Notes: generated by a model from the sequence alone, not told the origin. A stretch of DNA of 64,000 bases from Bacillota bacterium (GCA_023420115.1 JAEZWR010000036.1:1-64000), one strand, 5' to 3'; numbered from the stretch's first letter, positions 27,937 to 37,931 are shown. Program-made: numbers and translations.

Positions 27937-29625
27937 CTATTTAATAACTTTTATATATTTTAAACTTGGGTCTGATGAGCCAGTCATTGATGCGTGATGT
28001 TTTCTTGCACTATCAATATAATTTAATACATCTTCTTTTATTCTTTCCCCAGGGGCGACAATCGGTATTCCGGGTGGATAACACATAACAAATTCTGCAG
28101 CAATACGCCCAGCGCTTTTTGAAAGTAAAATAGATTCTTTTTCAGAATAAAATGCTGTTTGCGGATCGATAACAGGCTCAGCTTCGATATATTCGGAAGG
28201 TAGCTTGTCAGCTTCATCTTTTCTTCTTAACCGTTTGATCTCACTTAGTGCTGATAGGAGTCTCTCGACATTAGCCGCTCTATCTCCAACTGATATTATG
28301 GCTAGAATATTTCCGAGGTCACCAAATTCTATCTGAATTTTATACTCATCACGCAAGAGATCATAGACCTCAAGACCACTAAGACCTAGACTGCGGGTAT
28401 GAATGGAAAGTTTACTTCTATCAAATGCGAAAAAAGCGTCACCATCACAGAGCGAAGAAGAAAATGGAATATATGAACCTATGAATTCTAACTCACGTCT
28501 TGCATAGTCAGCCAAGTTTATTATTTTGTCAAACATTTCTCCTCCGTGAAGGGCGAGATTTTTCCTTGCGATATCAAGTGATGACATGAGAAGATAAGAA
28601 GCAGAGGTTGTCTGATTCAAATTTATAACTTGTGAAACATACGCAGGATCAGTATTTTTACCTAAGAGTAGCAAGGAACTTTGGGTTAGAGATCCACCAG
28701 TTTTATGCAGGCTAACAGCAGACATATCTGCACCAGCTGCCATTGCACTAATCGGCATATTTTTGCCAAAATAAAAATGAGTTCCATGTGCTTCGTCCAC
28801 TAAGACTTTAAGTCCATACTTGTGAGCAACTTTAACGATTGATTTTAAGTCAGCGCAGACACCATAATAAGTAGGGTTATTGACGAGAATGGCTTTGGCA
28901 TCGGGGTTATTTTTAATTGCTAATTCGACATTATCCCTAGACATACCCAAGGGTATTCCCATTTCGTGATCTATTGATGGGTCGACATAGACTGGCATAG
29001 CCCCCGTCATAATGAGCGCATTTATTGCACTTCTATGAACATTGCGTGGCATAATAATCTTTTCACCACGTTTGACAGTACTCATGATCATCGCCTGGAT
29101 AGCACCAGATGTACCATTAACCATAAAAAAAGAATGAGAAGCACCAAAAGCATCAGCTGCTAACTCCTGTGCTTCTTTAATAACGCTAACGGGGTGAATT
29201 AGATTGTCGAGAGGTTTCATGGAATTGACATCAACACTTAGACAACGCTGACCTAAGAATTCAGTTAATTCTGGATTCCCTTTTCCTTGTTTGTGACCGG
29301 GAACATCAAAAGATACTATTCGATTATTTCTATATTCTTCTAGTGCAGCATGGAGAGGGGACTTGGTTTGGTCAAGCTTGAAAATTTGACCAGCAAGACT
29401 TTGATATGCATATTTATCGTCTTTTGTTTCTGTTCCATTTGAACTATTGTTAGCGTCATAATGAAACAAAGCTCTTTTAGATGAGTTTTTTTGAGTAGTA
29501 GATATATAGTCTGCGGTGTTTGGTTCAGACTTAGTTCTGTCCTTGCTGCGATAATTTGTACCACGATTGATGCGCGCGACTTCAATTTCAGGTCTATTAA
29601 CTCTTCTTGCCATTTCCCCATCCAT
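27937..29625 (-). CDS. speA: PLP-dependent Orn/Lys/Arg decarboxylase, probable biosynthetic arginine decarboxylase
   Basis: 562-residue fold-type I decarboxylase (SpeA/YaaO type). The catalytic core begins near residue 90 with SPLHAALEEY and SFDVPGHKQGKG. It contains MVNGTSGAIQAMI, VDEAHGTHFYFG and the PLP lysine in SLHKTGGSLTQSS, and ends with CYPPGIPIVAPGE. The speB partner makes agmatine the likely product. Residues 1-85 are a polar, low-complexity extension absent from the core family. ATG 29625 is used; ATG 29613, preceded by GATGGGG, is a possible alternative. It is the first gene of the five-gene operon. Confidence 0.9.
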   Translation of the reverse strand: MDGEMARRVNRPEIEVARINRGTNYRSKDRTKSEPNTADYISTTQKNSSKRALFHYDANNSSNGTETKDDKYAYQSLAGQIFKLDQTKSPLHAALEEYRNNRIVSFDVPGHKQGKGNPELTEFLGQRCLSVDVNSMKPLDNLIHPVSVIKEAQELAADAFGASHSFFMVNGTSGAIQAMIMSTVKRGEKIIMPRNVHRSAINALIMTGAMPVYVDPSIDHEMGIPLGMSRDNVELAIKNNPDAKAILVNNPTYYGVCADLKSIVKVAHKYGLKVLVDEAHGTHFYFGKNMPISAMAAGADMSAVSLHKTGGSLTQSSLLLLGKNTDPAYVSQVINLNQTTSASYLLMSSLDIARKNLALHGGEMFDKIINLADYARRELEFIGSYIPFSSSLCDGDAFFAFDRSKLSIHTRSLGLSGLEVYDLLRDEYKIQIEFGDLGNILAIISVGDRAANVERLLSALSEIKRLRRKDEADKLPSEYIEAEPVIDPQTAFYSEKESILLSKSAGRIAAEFVMCYPPGIPIVAPGERIKEDVLNYIDSARKHHASMTGSSDPSLKYIKVIK

Positions 29626-29911
29626 AAACTAAATTTTATGGATATTCTAACATATTAAGAGATTCTACTTAAGATACTATGCTCTTATCATAGAGCGCTA
29701 AATATTAATAATGAGAATAATGAGACCTGTTTGTATACATCGAACTTGATAAGCTATATTATATAGTACTAGGATATGTTGCATTTATTCTAATATAGTC
29801 ATGGCTTTTAACTATTGGAATATAGGATACTTTGACTGTGCGACATTAGTAATTGGGAATTTTTACAGGTTTTTAGTTTTTTGATCAGAAAAGATAGAAA
29901 AGTGAAATAAG

Positions 29912-30610
29912 ATGGGTAAGAGAGAATTAGAGAGAAATAGTAAGGGGCATATTCTTAATTCGCAAGAGGGTAATGTAGACAATGTCGTTGTTAGTAAATA
30001 TGATTTAAAAAAGCTTCCTAAGACAAAAGTTCTTATGCTTTTGTTTATTCATATGCTACAGATAAGTTGTTTCACTTTTGGCGGTGGTTTCGTTATAGTG
30101 AATTTTTTGAAGAAAAAATTTGTTGATGGTTTTCATTGGATAGATGAGGAAGAAATGATTGATTTGACAGCAATAGCGCAGGCTTCACCGGGAGCAATTG
30201 CTGTAAATGCCGCAATTTTGGTAGGCAGTCGAGTAGCTGGATTTTCTGGTATGTTTGTATCAGTGATAGCCATGATTTTACCCCCCTTGGTCATACTTTC
30301 TATAATTTCTTTTTTCTATATATCATTTTCGAAGAATATTTATTTTTCTATATTTTTATCAGGTATGCAGGCAGCTGTAGCAGCTATAATCTTGGACTTA
30401 GTGATTAGCTTATTTAAAAATTTAAGAAAGTCAGGTACTTGGCAAACATATCTCATATTTGTTTTGAGTTTTGTTGCTACCTTTATTCTAAAAATTAATG
30501 TTATATATATAGTTATTGTTGGACTTATCTTAGGTTTTTCTAGGGCTATCTATTCACATTATACTGAGAAAAAATTAAGTTCTAAATCTGGAGAAAGGGA
30601 AGATAGATAA
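29912..30610 (+). CDS. chrA: Chromate transporter family subunit (short-chain ChrA), first of a pair
   Basis: 232-residue integral membrane protein of the CHR family, which exports chromate or related oxyanions. Short-chain members work as pairs of half-size proteins, and here the two genes are one base apart. Hallmarks are CFTFGGGFVIVNFLKKKF and ASPGAIAVNAAILVG, followed by five to six hydrophobic helices. It has a ~35-residue polar N-terminal extension. The ribosome binding site is weak. The natural substrate in anaerobes is uncertain. The 286-base gap to the divergent polyamine operon has a small stem near 29681-29696 and no gene. Confidence 0.88.
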   Translation: MGKRELERNSKGHILNSQEGNVDNVVVSKYDLKKLPKTKVLMLLFIHMLQISCFTFGGGFVIVNFLKKKFVDGFHWIDEEEMIDLTAIAQASPGAIAVNAAILVGSRVAGFSGMFVSVIAMILPPLVILSIISFFYISFSKNIYFSIFLSGMQAAVAAIILDLVISLFKNLRKSGTWQTYLIFVLSFVATFILKINVIYIVIVGLILGFSRAIYSHYTEKKLSSKSGEREDR

Positions 30611-30611
30611 A

Positions 30612-31184
30612 ATGGGAATTTATAAAATGTTTGAACTAATTCTAAGTTTTCTTCAGGTGGGCTTATTCAGCATAGGTGGTGGATATGCCGCTGTTCCATT
30701 TATAAAGGCCGAAATTGTTGACAAGCATCATTGGCTTAGTACAAAGGAATTTACTGACTTAATATCTATAGCAGAAATGACACCTGGACCCATAGCCGTA
30801 AATTCGGCAACTTTTGTTGGTATAAATTTAGGTGGGATCACGGCTGCTATTCTTGCGACGATATCTTGTATTTTTCCAAGTTTAATAATAGTTTCTCTTC
30901 TTTATTATTTTTATATGAAGTATAGAAATTTAAAAGGGATGAAGATAGTTTTAGAAACAATAAGACCGTGTATAGTGGCTCTTATTTTAAGTGCTGGACT
31001 CAGTATCTTATTAGTTGTAATTTTTACTGGCAAGGAAATAAATTTTGCTCATATTGATTACATATCTAGCTTATTATTTATTTTGGCGATGGTACTTCTG
31101 GTCAGATTTAAGAAGAATCCTATTTTGGTGATGTTCCTGTCTGGGGTAATTGCCTTAGTAACTCATTTGATTATACCTAATTAA
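30612..31184 (+). CDS. chrA: Chromate transporter family subunit (short-chain ChrA), second of a pair
   Basis: 190-residue partner of the preceding CHR subunit. It shows the same motifs in the order typical of the second half: FSIGGGYAAVPFIKAEIV and MTPGPIAVNSATFVG, then hydrophobic helices to the C terminus. It starts one base after the first subunit's stop, so translation is coupled. Long-chain ChrA proteins fuse both halves, so this is the split form. Substrate unproven. Confidence 0.88.
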   Translation: MGIYKMFELILSFLQVGLFSIGGGYAAVPFIKAEIVDKHHWLSTKEFTDLISIAEMTPGPIAVNSATFVGINLGGITAAILATISCIFPSLIIVSLLYYFYMKYRNLKGMKIVLETIRPCIVALILSAGLSILLVVIFTGKEINFAHIDYISSLLFILAMVLLVRFKKNPILVMFLSGVIALVTHLIIPN

Positions 31185-31242
31185 GTTTGCTCTGATGTCT
31201 TGATCCCGAGGGGCTTTTTTAAAATGGAATGAAGGATTAAAT

Positions 31243-31842
31243 ATGGATAAGTATTTTCAGAATGCTAAATTTATCAAAAGTGCATATAGCCTAAAAGATT
31301 GCCCTGATGATGGTAGGGCTGAGATTGTTCTCGCAGGACGCAGTAATGTTGGAAAGTCGAGTTTGATTAATAGTCTTTGTTATCAAAAAAATTTGGCAAA
31401 GGTTGCCTCAACCCCTGGAAAGACACAAGCAGTTATTTATTTTGACATAAAGGATCATTTTTATTTAACAGATTTGCCTGGGTATGGGTTTAGTAAATCA
31501 GGGCAGCTCAATCAAGAAAAATTTTCTAAGCTCGCCGATTCTTATTTTAGTGCAGATAGGAATATAAAGTGTGTACTTCTTCTAATGGATGCGAAGGTCG
31601 GACCGAGTGCTCAAGATGTTCAGATGCTAGAGTTTCTGGAGGACAGGGGATTTACCTATGCGATTGTTATGAACAAGCTTGATAAATTGAATAGATCTGA
31701 AAAGGATAAATGTTTGGCAGAGCTGAAAAGAATATTAAAAGAATTAAATATCGATAATAGAGAGATATTTTGGATCTCTAACACGAAGAAAACTGATATT
31801 GATAAAGTTAGAGAATACCTTAAAAGTTTGGTGAAATCATAA
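31243..31842 (+). CDS. engB: Ribosome biogenesis GTP-binding protein EngB/YsxC
   Basis: 199-residue TRAFAC GTPase needed for late 50S ribosomal subunit assembly. The G motifs are all present: G1 GRSNVGKSS, G2 region with STPGKTQ, G3 DLPGYGFS and G4 NKLDK. Its length and N-terminal IKSAYSLKDCPDDGRAEI are standard. The start is ATG 31243 with AAGGA upstream. It follows the chr pair by 58 bases, possibly on the same transcript, and precedes comEC by 151 bases in which I see no gene. Confidence 0.96.
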   Translation: MDKYFQNAKFIKSAYSLKDCPDDGRAEIVLAGRSNVGKSSLINSLCYQKNLAKVASTPGKTQAVIYFDIKDHFYLTDLPGYGFSKSGQLNQEKFSKLADSYFSADRNIKCVLLLMDAKVGPSAQDVQMLEFLEDRGFTYAIVMNKLDKLNRSEKDKCLAELKRILKELNIDNREIFWISNTKKTDIDKVREYLKSLVKS

Positions 31843-31993
31843 ATATAAACTATTGAACAATAAAAATTTCGTTCTTGAGAAAATATGCATTTTTTTGCGA
31901 AAAGGCTGGACTTTTTTCTGAATATAGAATTTTTATATGAATCATCACAGTAGATGATTTGAGATATTACTATATGGGAAAGGGGCGGTCTTT

Positions 31994-34783
31994 TTGTTTG
32001 TGCTTATTAAATTTCTAGCTCGTTTCTTCATATTTGTATGGTATTCATTTCTTAAATATAGTGGTAAATTGGATAGAGTAGAGAGACTTTATCCTTTCCT
32101 TTTTCAATGTGTATTGCTATTAATTTATTTTCAGTTTTATTTGAAGTCACACCGTTTATTTAATGTTGTATTTGTATTTATTTTTATAGAGTTTGTACTC
32201 AGTTTTCGCTCCATTTCAACACTTTCTCGAAAGTTGATTATATTGATCAAGGGCTCAGTATATTTTCTGATTATACTGTCTCTGAATTTTTTATTATTAG
32301 CCAATATGAGGTTTGGAGATAAATATACAAATAGTATGGTGGAGAATATGCGCTTTCGCATACTTTCTCCTGCTATTTTAAATGAGAATTCGAATTCGCT
32401 TTCTTTTATAATTAGTCCAACAGAAGCCCCCCTAGTAAGACTTAAGGCAGTAGTATATAGAAGTGGATATAAATATGAAAAATTCAGAAAGAAAAATTAC
32501 AACGAAATTCCAGATTATAATAAATTGAGTAATCTTAGGTATGATACTTATCAAAAGTATAGTCTTGATTCGATATATAGAGCTCGAATTAAAATTTCTC
32601 CCATACGCAATTTAGTTTCAAAATGTAGTTTCGATAGCGAACAGTTTTATGCATCTAAGGGTATTTTCTTTAAGGCTGAAATAAAAGAAGATGATATTTT
32701 AGTGGAAGATAGGTCAGAGAATCATTTGTTTTCTGCAATTATCAAGCTTAGGTATAGTGTAGATAAAATTTTAAGTAGGTATCTGAAACCTGAGAGTATA
32801 GCTTTATATAAGGCTCTCATGTTGTCAGATAGAGATTATTGGGAGCGGTCTTGGAATAAATATTTAACTGCTGCTTCCTTATCTCATTTACTTGCAGCAT
32901 CGGCTTTTCACCTCAGTCTATATATTTCTTTCATTTATTTTTTTCTCAAACAAACTTCATTGGGGATTAGGACGAGAAAAGTGTTGGCGGCGCTTGTAGC
33001 ACTTTTGTTTCTTGTAATTAGTATGGGCAGTAATTCTTTGCTAAGATGCACTTTTTACTTTTTTTACTGTATCGCGGCAGCTTTTTTTAAAAAGTCAATT
33101 GATCCTTTAACAGCGCTTACTCAAGCGACGATAATACTACTTTTTATTGATCCTTTGTTATTTATGAAAACAGGTTTTGCTATGAGCTTCGCTGCATCAT
33201 TTGCTGTCTTTATTGCTATGAGAATTGACGAATATTTCAATTTGAGAAATAGGCGATTGGTATTATATGAATCTGCTGATATGAGTTTATTGATTAAAAG
33301 AAGCGAGCTAAAGAAAATAATGGTCGAAACTAGCTTGAGCAGAAAAATATTGAAATATGATTTTATGCCTGTGTTGAGAGCGCTTATACAGAGCATACTA
33401 ATTTACTGCATGATACAGATATTTATGGCGTATTTTATTTTGGACTTTGCCAATAGAATCAGTTTGTTTTCGATTTTTTATAATTTTATATGTTCCTTAA
33501 TTTTATTTGGTTTTATTATCTTTACCTCTTTATTTATTGTTATTTCCTTTTTGGCTCCTTTTCAAATATTAAAGTCTATTGTTGCGGCTTATGCTGAATT
33601 TATGTCTGAATGTTTTTACTCCTGTCTTCAGTCTGTTACGCATGGAGTTTGGGCAAAATTTTTGCTAGATAAATATTTTTACTTTAGCATCGTGCTGATT
33701 TTATTTGTTCTTGTTATTTTATTGTCTTATTTACTTTCGAATAAGTGTAAAAAAGCTGCGCATACGTATGAGAATAACAATAATTTATTTGGGCTTAAGC
33801 TTATCTCATATACACATTGGACGAATAGAAAGAGATATATTGCTATATTAGCTAGCATATGTATATGCGTAATAATATCAATCTTTTATTTGCACATAGT
33901 GAGAGAAAAGCCTGTTGTGTTGAGATTTATTTCTGGTGGGACAGGTGACCTTGCGATATTAGAGTATGACAATAAACGAGTTATGATAGATGGGGCTAAG
34001 GAGATAGATTCAGATTATTATTTAGATAGCTATCTTGAGAGACAAGAAAATGAAATTGTTGATCTTGCGATAATTTCGCATATGCACGAAGACCATTATG
34101 GAGGGATCAAGCACCTTTTAGAAAGAGGCTTGATTAAGTGTTTATATATGCGCGATCTCATATTTCCTTTGGGATATTCTGAAAAAGAGAAATATGAAGT
34201 AATAAAGGTTGATAAGATGCTAACTGAGCTGGCAAAGAAAAGTAATTGCAGAATAATTAGATCATCTATGTTGCCTGAGTTAAAACTGAATGATGAGATT
34301 GTTATCAAATTGATTGAGGATGGCATTGAAGAGTCTAGTGACGAAAATGACCGTAGCTTGTGTCAGGTTTTGGAGATTAATAAATATAAGATACTATTTA
34401 CTGGAGATATATCCGAAGCTAGAGAGAAAAATCTTATAAAAGGACTTAAGATTAAAAATTATAGTGATTTTGATTTCCTTAAAGTAGCGCATCATGGCTC
34501 ATCATACTCTTCATCGGTAGAATTTTTAACAGCCTTTGATTTTATAAATTCAGTTATAACAGTAGGGAAGAATAGATATGGACATCCTTCTCAACAAACA
34601 ATAAAAAGATTAGAAGAATATACGTATTCTTTGTACAGGACAGATTTAGACGGAGATATAGTAATAATTTTTAATAAGGATGCTTCGTATGAGATTCATA
34701 CCGAAAAACTAGAAAAAAGACCTGCTTATCTTGCTGACTATAAAACTTGTTTTATGCTTATTAAATATTTGAACTTAGTGTAG
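31994..34783 (+). CDS. comEC: ComEC/Rec2-family DNA uptake channel with C-terminal metallo-beta-lactamase domain
   Basis: 929-residue membrane protein that forms the single-stranded DNA channel of competence. An N-terminal membrane region and OB-like segment (residues ~1-230) lead into the competence domain with LSHLLAASAFHLSLY (near residue 295) and the following helices. The C-terminal metallo-beta-lactamase domain has SHMHEDHYGG (~695-704), LFTGDIS and KVAHHGSS (~830), thought to degrade the non-transported strand. TTG 31994 or GTG 32000 is the start, five to eleven bases after AGGGGCGG. No comEA is in the window. Full length suggests the gene is functional. Confidence 0.93.
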   Translation: MFVLIKFLARFFIFVWYSFLKYSGKLDRVERLYPFLFQCVLLLIYFQFYLKSHRLFNVVFVFIFIEFVLSFRSISTLSRKLIILIKGSVYFLIILSLNFLLLANMRFGDKYTNSMVENMRFRILSPAILNENSNSLSFIISPTEAPLVRLKAVVYRSGYKYEKFRKKNYNEIPDYNKLSNLRYDTYQKYSLDSIYRARIKISPIRNLVSKCSFDSEQFYASKGIFFKAEIKEDDILVEDRSENHLFSAIIKLRYSVDKILSRYLKPESIALYKALMLSDRDYWERSWNKYLTAASLSHLLAASAFHLSLYISFIYFFLKQTSLGIRTRKVLAALVALLFLVISMGSNSLLRCTFYFFYCIAAAFFKKSIDPLTALTQATIILLFIDPLLFMKTGFAMSFAASFAVFIAMRIDEYFNLRNRRLVLYESADMSLLIKRSELKKIMVETSLSRKILKYDFMPVLRALIQSILIYCMIQIFMAYFILDFANRISLFSIFYNFICSLILFGFIIFTSLFIVISFLAPFQILKSIVAAYAEFMSECFYSCLQSVTHGVWAKFLLDKYFYFSIVLILFVLVILLSYLLSNKCKKAAHTYENNNNLFGLKLISYTHWTNRKRYIAILASICICVIISIFYLHIVREKPVVLRFISGGTGDLAILEYDNKRVMIDGAKEIDSDYYLDSYLERQENEIVDLAIISHMHEDHYGGIKHLLERGLIKCLYMRDLIFPLGYSEKEKYEVIKVDKMLTELAKKSNCRIIRSSMLPELKLNDEIVIKLIEDGIEESSDENDRSLCQVLEINKYKILFTGDISEAREKNLIKGLKIKNYSDFDFLKVAHHGSSYSSSVEFLTAFDFINSVITVGKNRYGHPSQQTIKRLEEYTYSLYRTDLDGDIVIIFNKDASYEIHTEKLEKRPAYLADYKTCFMLIKYLNLV

Positions 34784-34882
34784 TACTACTGAAGTTGAAA
34801 TTTTACTAAACAAGAATTATGCCATTAATAGCTGACATTTAAGGGAAGAAGTGCTTAATACACAATAATATATTTGAATCTT

Positions 34883-34926
34883 AAAAGTAAAAAGAATAGG
34901 AAGAAACTCAGGCTTCTTCCTATTCT
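34883..34926 (-). terminator. Intrinsic terminator of the Rrf2 gene
   Basis: A perfect 13-base-pair stem: AGAATAGGAAGAA (34893-34905) with its complement at 34914-34926. On the minus strand it runs into a T-rich tail. It is also placed to stop read-through from comEC. Confidence 0.85.
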
Positions 34927-34965
34927 CAATAATCTATATGTTGCACAAGTATTTATATCAACTTA

Positions 34966-35373
34966 TTATTCGCCAACTAATTCTTTCTTGATTTCTTCAA
35001 TAGTATAGTTCTCAAGATATGTTCTTAATTGCTCATCCATCTGAGCAATCAACTTGCTGCTGAAGCCAGACATACCACGGGCAACTGGACAATCCAAATC
35101 TTTATTTCCTGTATTCCAATGTTGTGAAATGAAGTGAGAACCACAAATTTCACTTACTTCACGAAGATTTAATTTAGCTGCTGAAGGTCTGAGAGTATAT
35201 CCACCTAATGAACCGACTGTGCGATCAACATGACCGGCCTTAACGAAGCGTGAAATAACACGACGAACTTGAACAGGATTGACCTGACAGTTAATTGCTA
35301 TCTCGGATGAAGAATGACATCCACCTTTATGTAGCAGATAAACTAATGTGTGAACTGCTATCATGAATTCCAT
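34966..35373 (-). CDS. Rrf2-family transcriptional regulator
   Basis: 135-residue winged-helix regulator. The N-terminal pattern FMIAVHTLVYLLHKGGCHSSSEIA and the recognition helix region NPVQVRRVISRFVKAGHVDR with the wing GSLGGYTL are typical of Rrf2/YwnA. Two cysteines (EICGSHF and DLDCPVARG) are present, but the three-cysteine cluster of IscR is not, so it may sense redox or stress without a 4Fe-4S or 2Fe-2S cluster, or use only part of one. It is monocistronic; its targets are unknown. Confidence 0.88.
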   Translation of the reverse strand: MEFMIAVHTLVYLLHKGGCHSSSEIAINCQVNPVQVRRVISRFVKAGHVDRTVGSLGGYTLRPSAAKLNLREVSEICGSHFISQHWNTGNKDLDCPVARGMSGFSSKLIAQMDEQLRTYLENYTIEEIKKELVGE

Positions 35374-35812
35374 AGAAACACCAACTTTCTAATTTTTTGG
35401 AGCTGAACTCCATCATATAAAAAAGAGAAAAATCTCATTTCATATCAAAATAGGTAAAAAATTTAATCGATAGAATTGCCAAAAACAAAAATATCAATTA
35501 CGCCAAATACATTAACATATGATATAGGTGTAGCAAGTATTTAAATGTAAATTAGCGGTAAATTAGAAGATTAAATATAGCAAATTGAAGCTTAACTATA
35601 TTTGTAAAATTTGTCGGCAATAAAATTATACCGCAATTTATTAATTGCTATTTATCACAAAATAAATCAATACATCTAAATCACTACATCGAATAGGAAA
35701 TATATTTTATACAAAAATTCGATTTTGTAAAGTGAATAATATGCAAATAAATATGTTTAAAGAATAAAAGTATGCAACAATTCGTTGGGAAATTTCACTT
35801 ACTTACCTTATC
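35374..35812. other. Gene-free AT-rich region with two inverted GCGGTA copies
   Basis: No reading frame or RNA gene was recognised. TAAATTAGCGGTAAATT (35548-35564) recurs in inverted, slightly altered form at 35624-35640, about 60 bases apart. These arms could pair in RNA or act as paired protein sites upstream of the Rrf2 gene. The remainder is AT-rich with nothing I can name. Confidence 0.4.
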
Positions 35813-35846
35813 AAAAAAGGGACTCCATTAAAATAGAGTCCCTTTT
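35813..35846 (-). terminator. Intrinsic terminator of asnS
   Basis: AAAAGGGACTC (35815-35825) pairs perfectly with GAGTCCCTTTT (35836-35846). On the minus strand the stem is followed by a six-T run. It lies 40 bases past the asnS stop. Confidence 0.9.
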
Positions 35847-35885
35847 ACGAGTACATTTTATATATGTTGTATATATTCGTTTAGA

Positions 35886-37286
35886 TTAGAACATAGCTTG
35901 GCCAGTCGTTCTAGGATAAGGAAGAACATCGCGAATGTTATTAATACCAGTTAGGTACATAATAAGTCTCTCGAAACCAAGCCCGAAGCCTGCATGCTTA
36001 GAAGTGCCGAAACGGCGAAGGTCAACATACCATGAGTAATCCTCTAGCTTCAAACCCTTACGCTCAATCATCTCTATAAGTTTGTCAATTCGTTCTTCAC
36101 GTTGGCTGCCACCTATCAATTCTCCGATACCAGGGACAAGTCCGTCCATAGCCGCAACTGTTTTGCCATCTTCATTAATTCGCATATAGAATGCTTTTAT
36201 CTCGGCAGGATAATCATGTACAAAGACGGGACCATTGAAAACTTTGTCCGTGAGAAATTTTTCGTGTTCTGTTTGGATATCTGCACCCCAAGTAACAGGA
36301 TACTTGAATTGACCATTATTCTTTTCAAGTTCTTTTATTGCGTCTGTGTATGAGATTCTAGCAAAATTGGATTTCGCCTGCTTCTGCAATCTGTCAAGTA
36401 GATTCTTGTCTACAAATTGATTTAAAAATTCTAATTCTGTAGCACAGCGCTCTAATACTCTATTTAAAACAGAAGAGAGCATGTCCTCAGCCAGATTCAT
36501 ATCGTCATTTAAATCAGCAAATGATATTTCTGGTTCTATCATCCAGAACTCTGCTGCATGCCTTGGAGTGTTAGAGTGCTCAGCTCTGAATGTAGGTCCA
36601 AATGTATAGACATTTGTAAAAGCTTGGGCAAAGGCTTCAACATGTAACTGACCTGTAACTGTTAGCATACAGGCTTTTGAAAAGAAGTCTTGAGAAAAAT
36701 CTACTGAACCATCATCTTTTAATGGCAAAGATTCAAGTGGCAGACTGCTAACATTAAACATTTGCCCGGCACCTTCGGCATCATCACTTGTTATTATAGG
36801 AGTATGCACATAGACGAAGCCTCTACTGTGGAAAAATTCATGTATTGCAAAAGCCGCCTCGGAACGAATTCTAAAAGCTGCTTGAAAAAGATTAGTTCTG
36901 GGTCGTAGATGGGGGATGGTTCTCAAAAATTCAGGGCTGTGTCGTTTGGGTTGAAGCGGATATTCTGGTGGGCAGGAGCCTAGGACTTTAAGATTGGTAA
37001 CTTCGAGTTCGAAATCTTGTTTACATCCTGGAGTCAATCTAACAATACCAGAGGCCTCATATGCTGTCGATGTTCCCTGTCTAATTAATTCTTGATTCTC
37101 ACCAAATTTATCAGAGGAAACCACGAGCTGCAAAGTCTTGAACTGTGTACCATCGGATAGATTGATAAAAGCAAAAGACTTCTGATCTCGAATTGTCTTT
37201 GCCCATCCTCTGACCAAGACCTCTTGTCCTTCGAGTTCCTTATATACTTTAAAAAGCTCTCTTAATGTATAAAAATCACAAGGCAT
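35886..37286 (-). CDS. asnS: Asparaginyl-tRNA synthetase
   Basis: 466-residue class IIb synthetase that charges tRNA-Asn. An N-terminal OB domain (VLVRGWAKTIRDQKSFAFI) precedes the catalytic core with motif 2 (FRAEHSNTPRHAAEFWMIE) and motif 3 (GFGLGFERLIMYLTG), and the protein ends PYPRTTGQAMF. ATG 37286 is chosen because AAAAGGA lies eight bases upstream, within what would be codons of a longer version starting at 37304. It follows the SEC-C gene closely, leaving no room for a T-box leader. A strong terminator follows. Confidence 0.96.
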   Translation of the reverse strand: MPCDFYTLRELFKVYKELEGQEVLVRGWAKTIRDQKSFAFINLSDGTQFKTLQLVVSSDKFGENQELIRQGTSTAYEASGIVRLTPGCKQDFELEVTNLKVLGSCPPEYPLQPKRHSPEFLRTIPHLRPRTNLFQAAFRIRSEAAFAIHEFFHSRGFVYVHTPIITSDDAEGAGQMFNVSSLPLESLPLKDDGSVDFSQDFFSKACMLTVTGQLHVEAFAQAFTNVYTFGPTFRAEHSNTPRHAAEFWMIEPEISFADLNDDMNLAEDMLSSVLNRVLERCATELEFLNQFVDKNLLDRLQKQAKSNFARISYTDAIKELEKNNGQFKYPVTWGADIQTEHEKFLTDKVFNGPVFVHDYPAEIKAFYMRINEDGKTVAAMDGLVPGIGELIGGSQREERIDKLIEMIERKGLKLEDYSWYVDLRRFGTSKHAGFGLGFERLIMYLTGINNIRDVLPYPRTTGQAMF

Positions 37287-37333
37287 ATTATTTATCCTTT
37301 TCATGAAACTTAAGTAATAAGAATGTGGATTAA

Positions 37334-37855
37334 TTAAGCATTCTTACCGCAGCACTTCTTATATTTTTTACCACTTCCACAGGGGCAGGGATCATTTCTT
37401 CCAACCTTGTCGCTGTGAGCAATATGATCGCGTTTGAAATTTTTAAATATTTCATCTCTTTGTTCTTTATCGAAAACTAAGTCCCATTCAGGAAGTGAGA
37501 ATAACCAGGGGGCTTTGGCATCATGCATATTATAAAGAAGTTTCTGATAATCAATGTCGAAACTAATTTCTGTGTTATCGTCAACAGACTCTAGATCTAT
37601 TTGTTTATTTGAACTAGTTTGCATACCTTCTAGGAAACCCAAGAAAATATCCATTTCATTTTTGCCGAATCCTAACTCTTCTGCCCATTCTGAAGCTGTC
37701 TTACTCTCGAGTTGTTTCTTCTCCTCAGACCAGTCTTTTAAAAGAACACGATAAGCATCGCGCTCTAGTTCGTAATAGTGCTCTATATATTCTTCATATT
37801 TTTTCTGATCGCTAATATCTTCACTTTTTTTACTCCATGTAGAAAAATAAGACAT
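37334..37855 (-). CDS. SEC-C motif zinc-binding protein of unknown function
   Basis: 173-residue protein ending in a SEC-C zinc motif (RNDPCPCGSGKKYKKCCG), the small C-terminal element also found in SecA, where it binds SecB and ribosomes. The rest is acidic and helical (YEEYIEHYYELERDAYRVLL, EWAEELGFGKNEMDIFLGF) and resembles many Firmicute proteins of unknown role. GGAGG precedes the ATG. It is co-directional with asnS at a 47-base distance and is probably co-transcribed with it. Confidence 0.8.
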   Translation of the reverse strand: MSYFSTWSKKSEDISDQKKYEEYIEHYYELERDAYRVLLKDWSEEKKQLESKTASEWAEELGFGKNEMDIFLGFLEGMQTSSNKQIDLESVDDNTEISFDIDYQKLLYNMHDAKAPWLFSLPEWDLVFDKEQRDEIFKNFKRDHIAHSDKVGRNDPCPCGSGKKYKKCCGKNA

Positions 37856-37931
37856 AGTACCTCCAACAAAATAAAACTATATCCACAAATTATATACGTT
37901 TGACAATAATAGGTAAATAAGAAAGGAAAAT

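Noticed and set aside
37287..37333. T-box leader for asnS
   Set aside because: Only 47 bases separate asnS from the upstream gene, with no T-box consensus.
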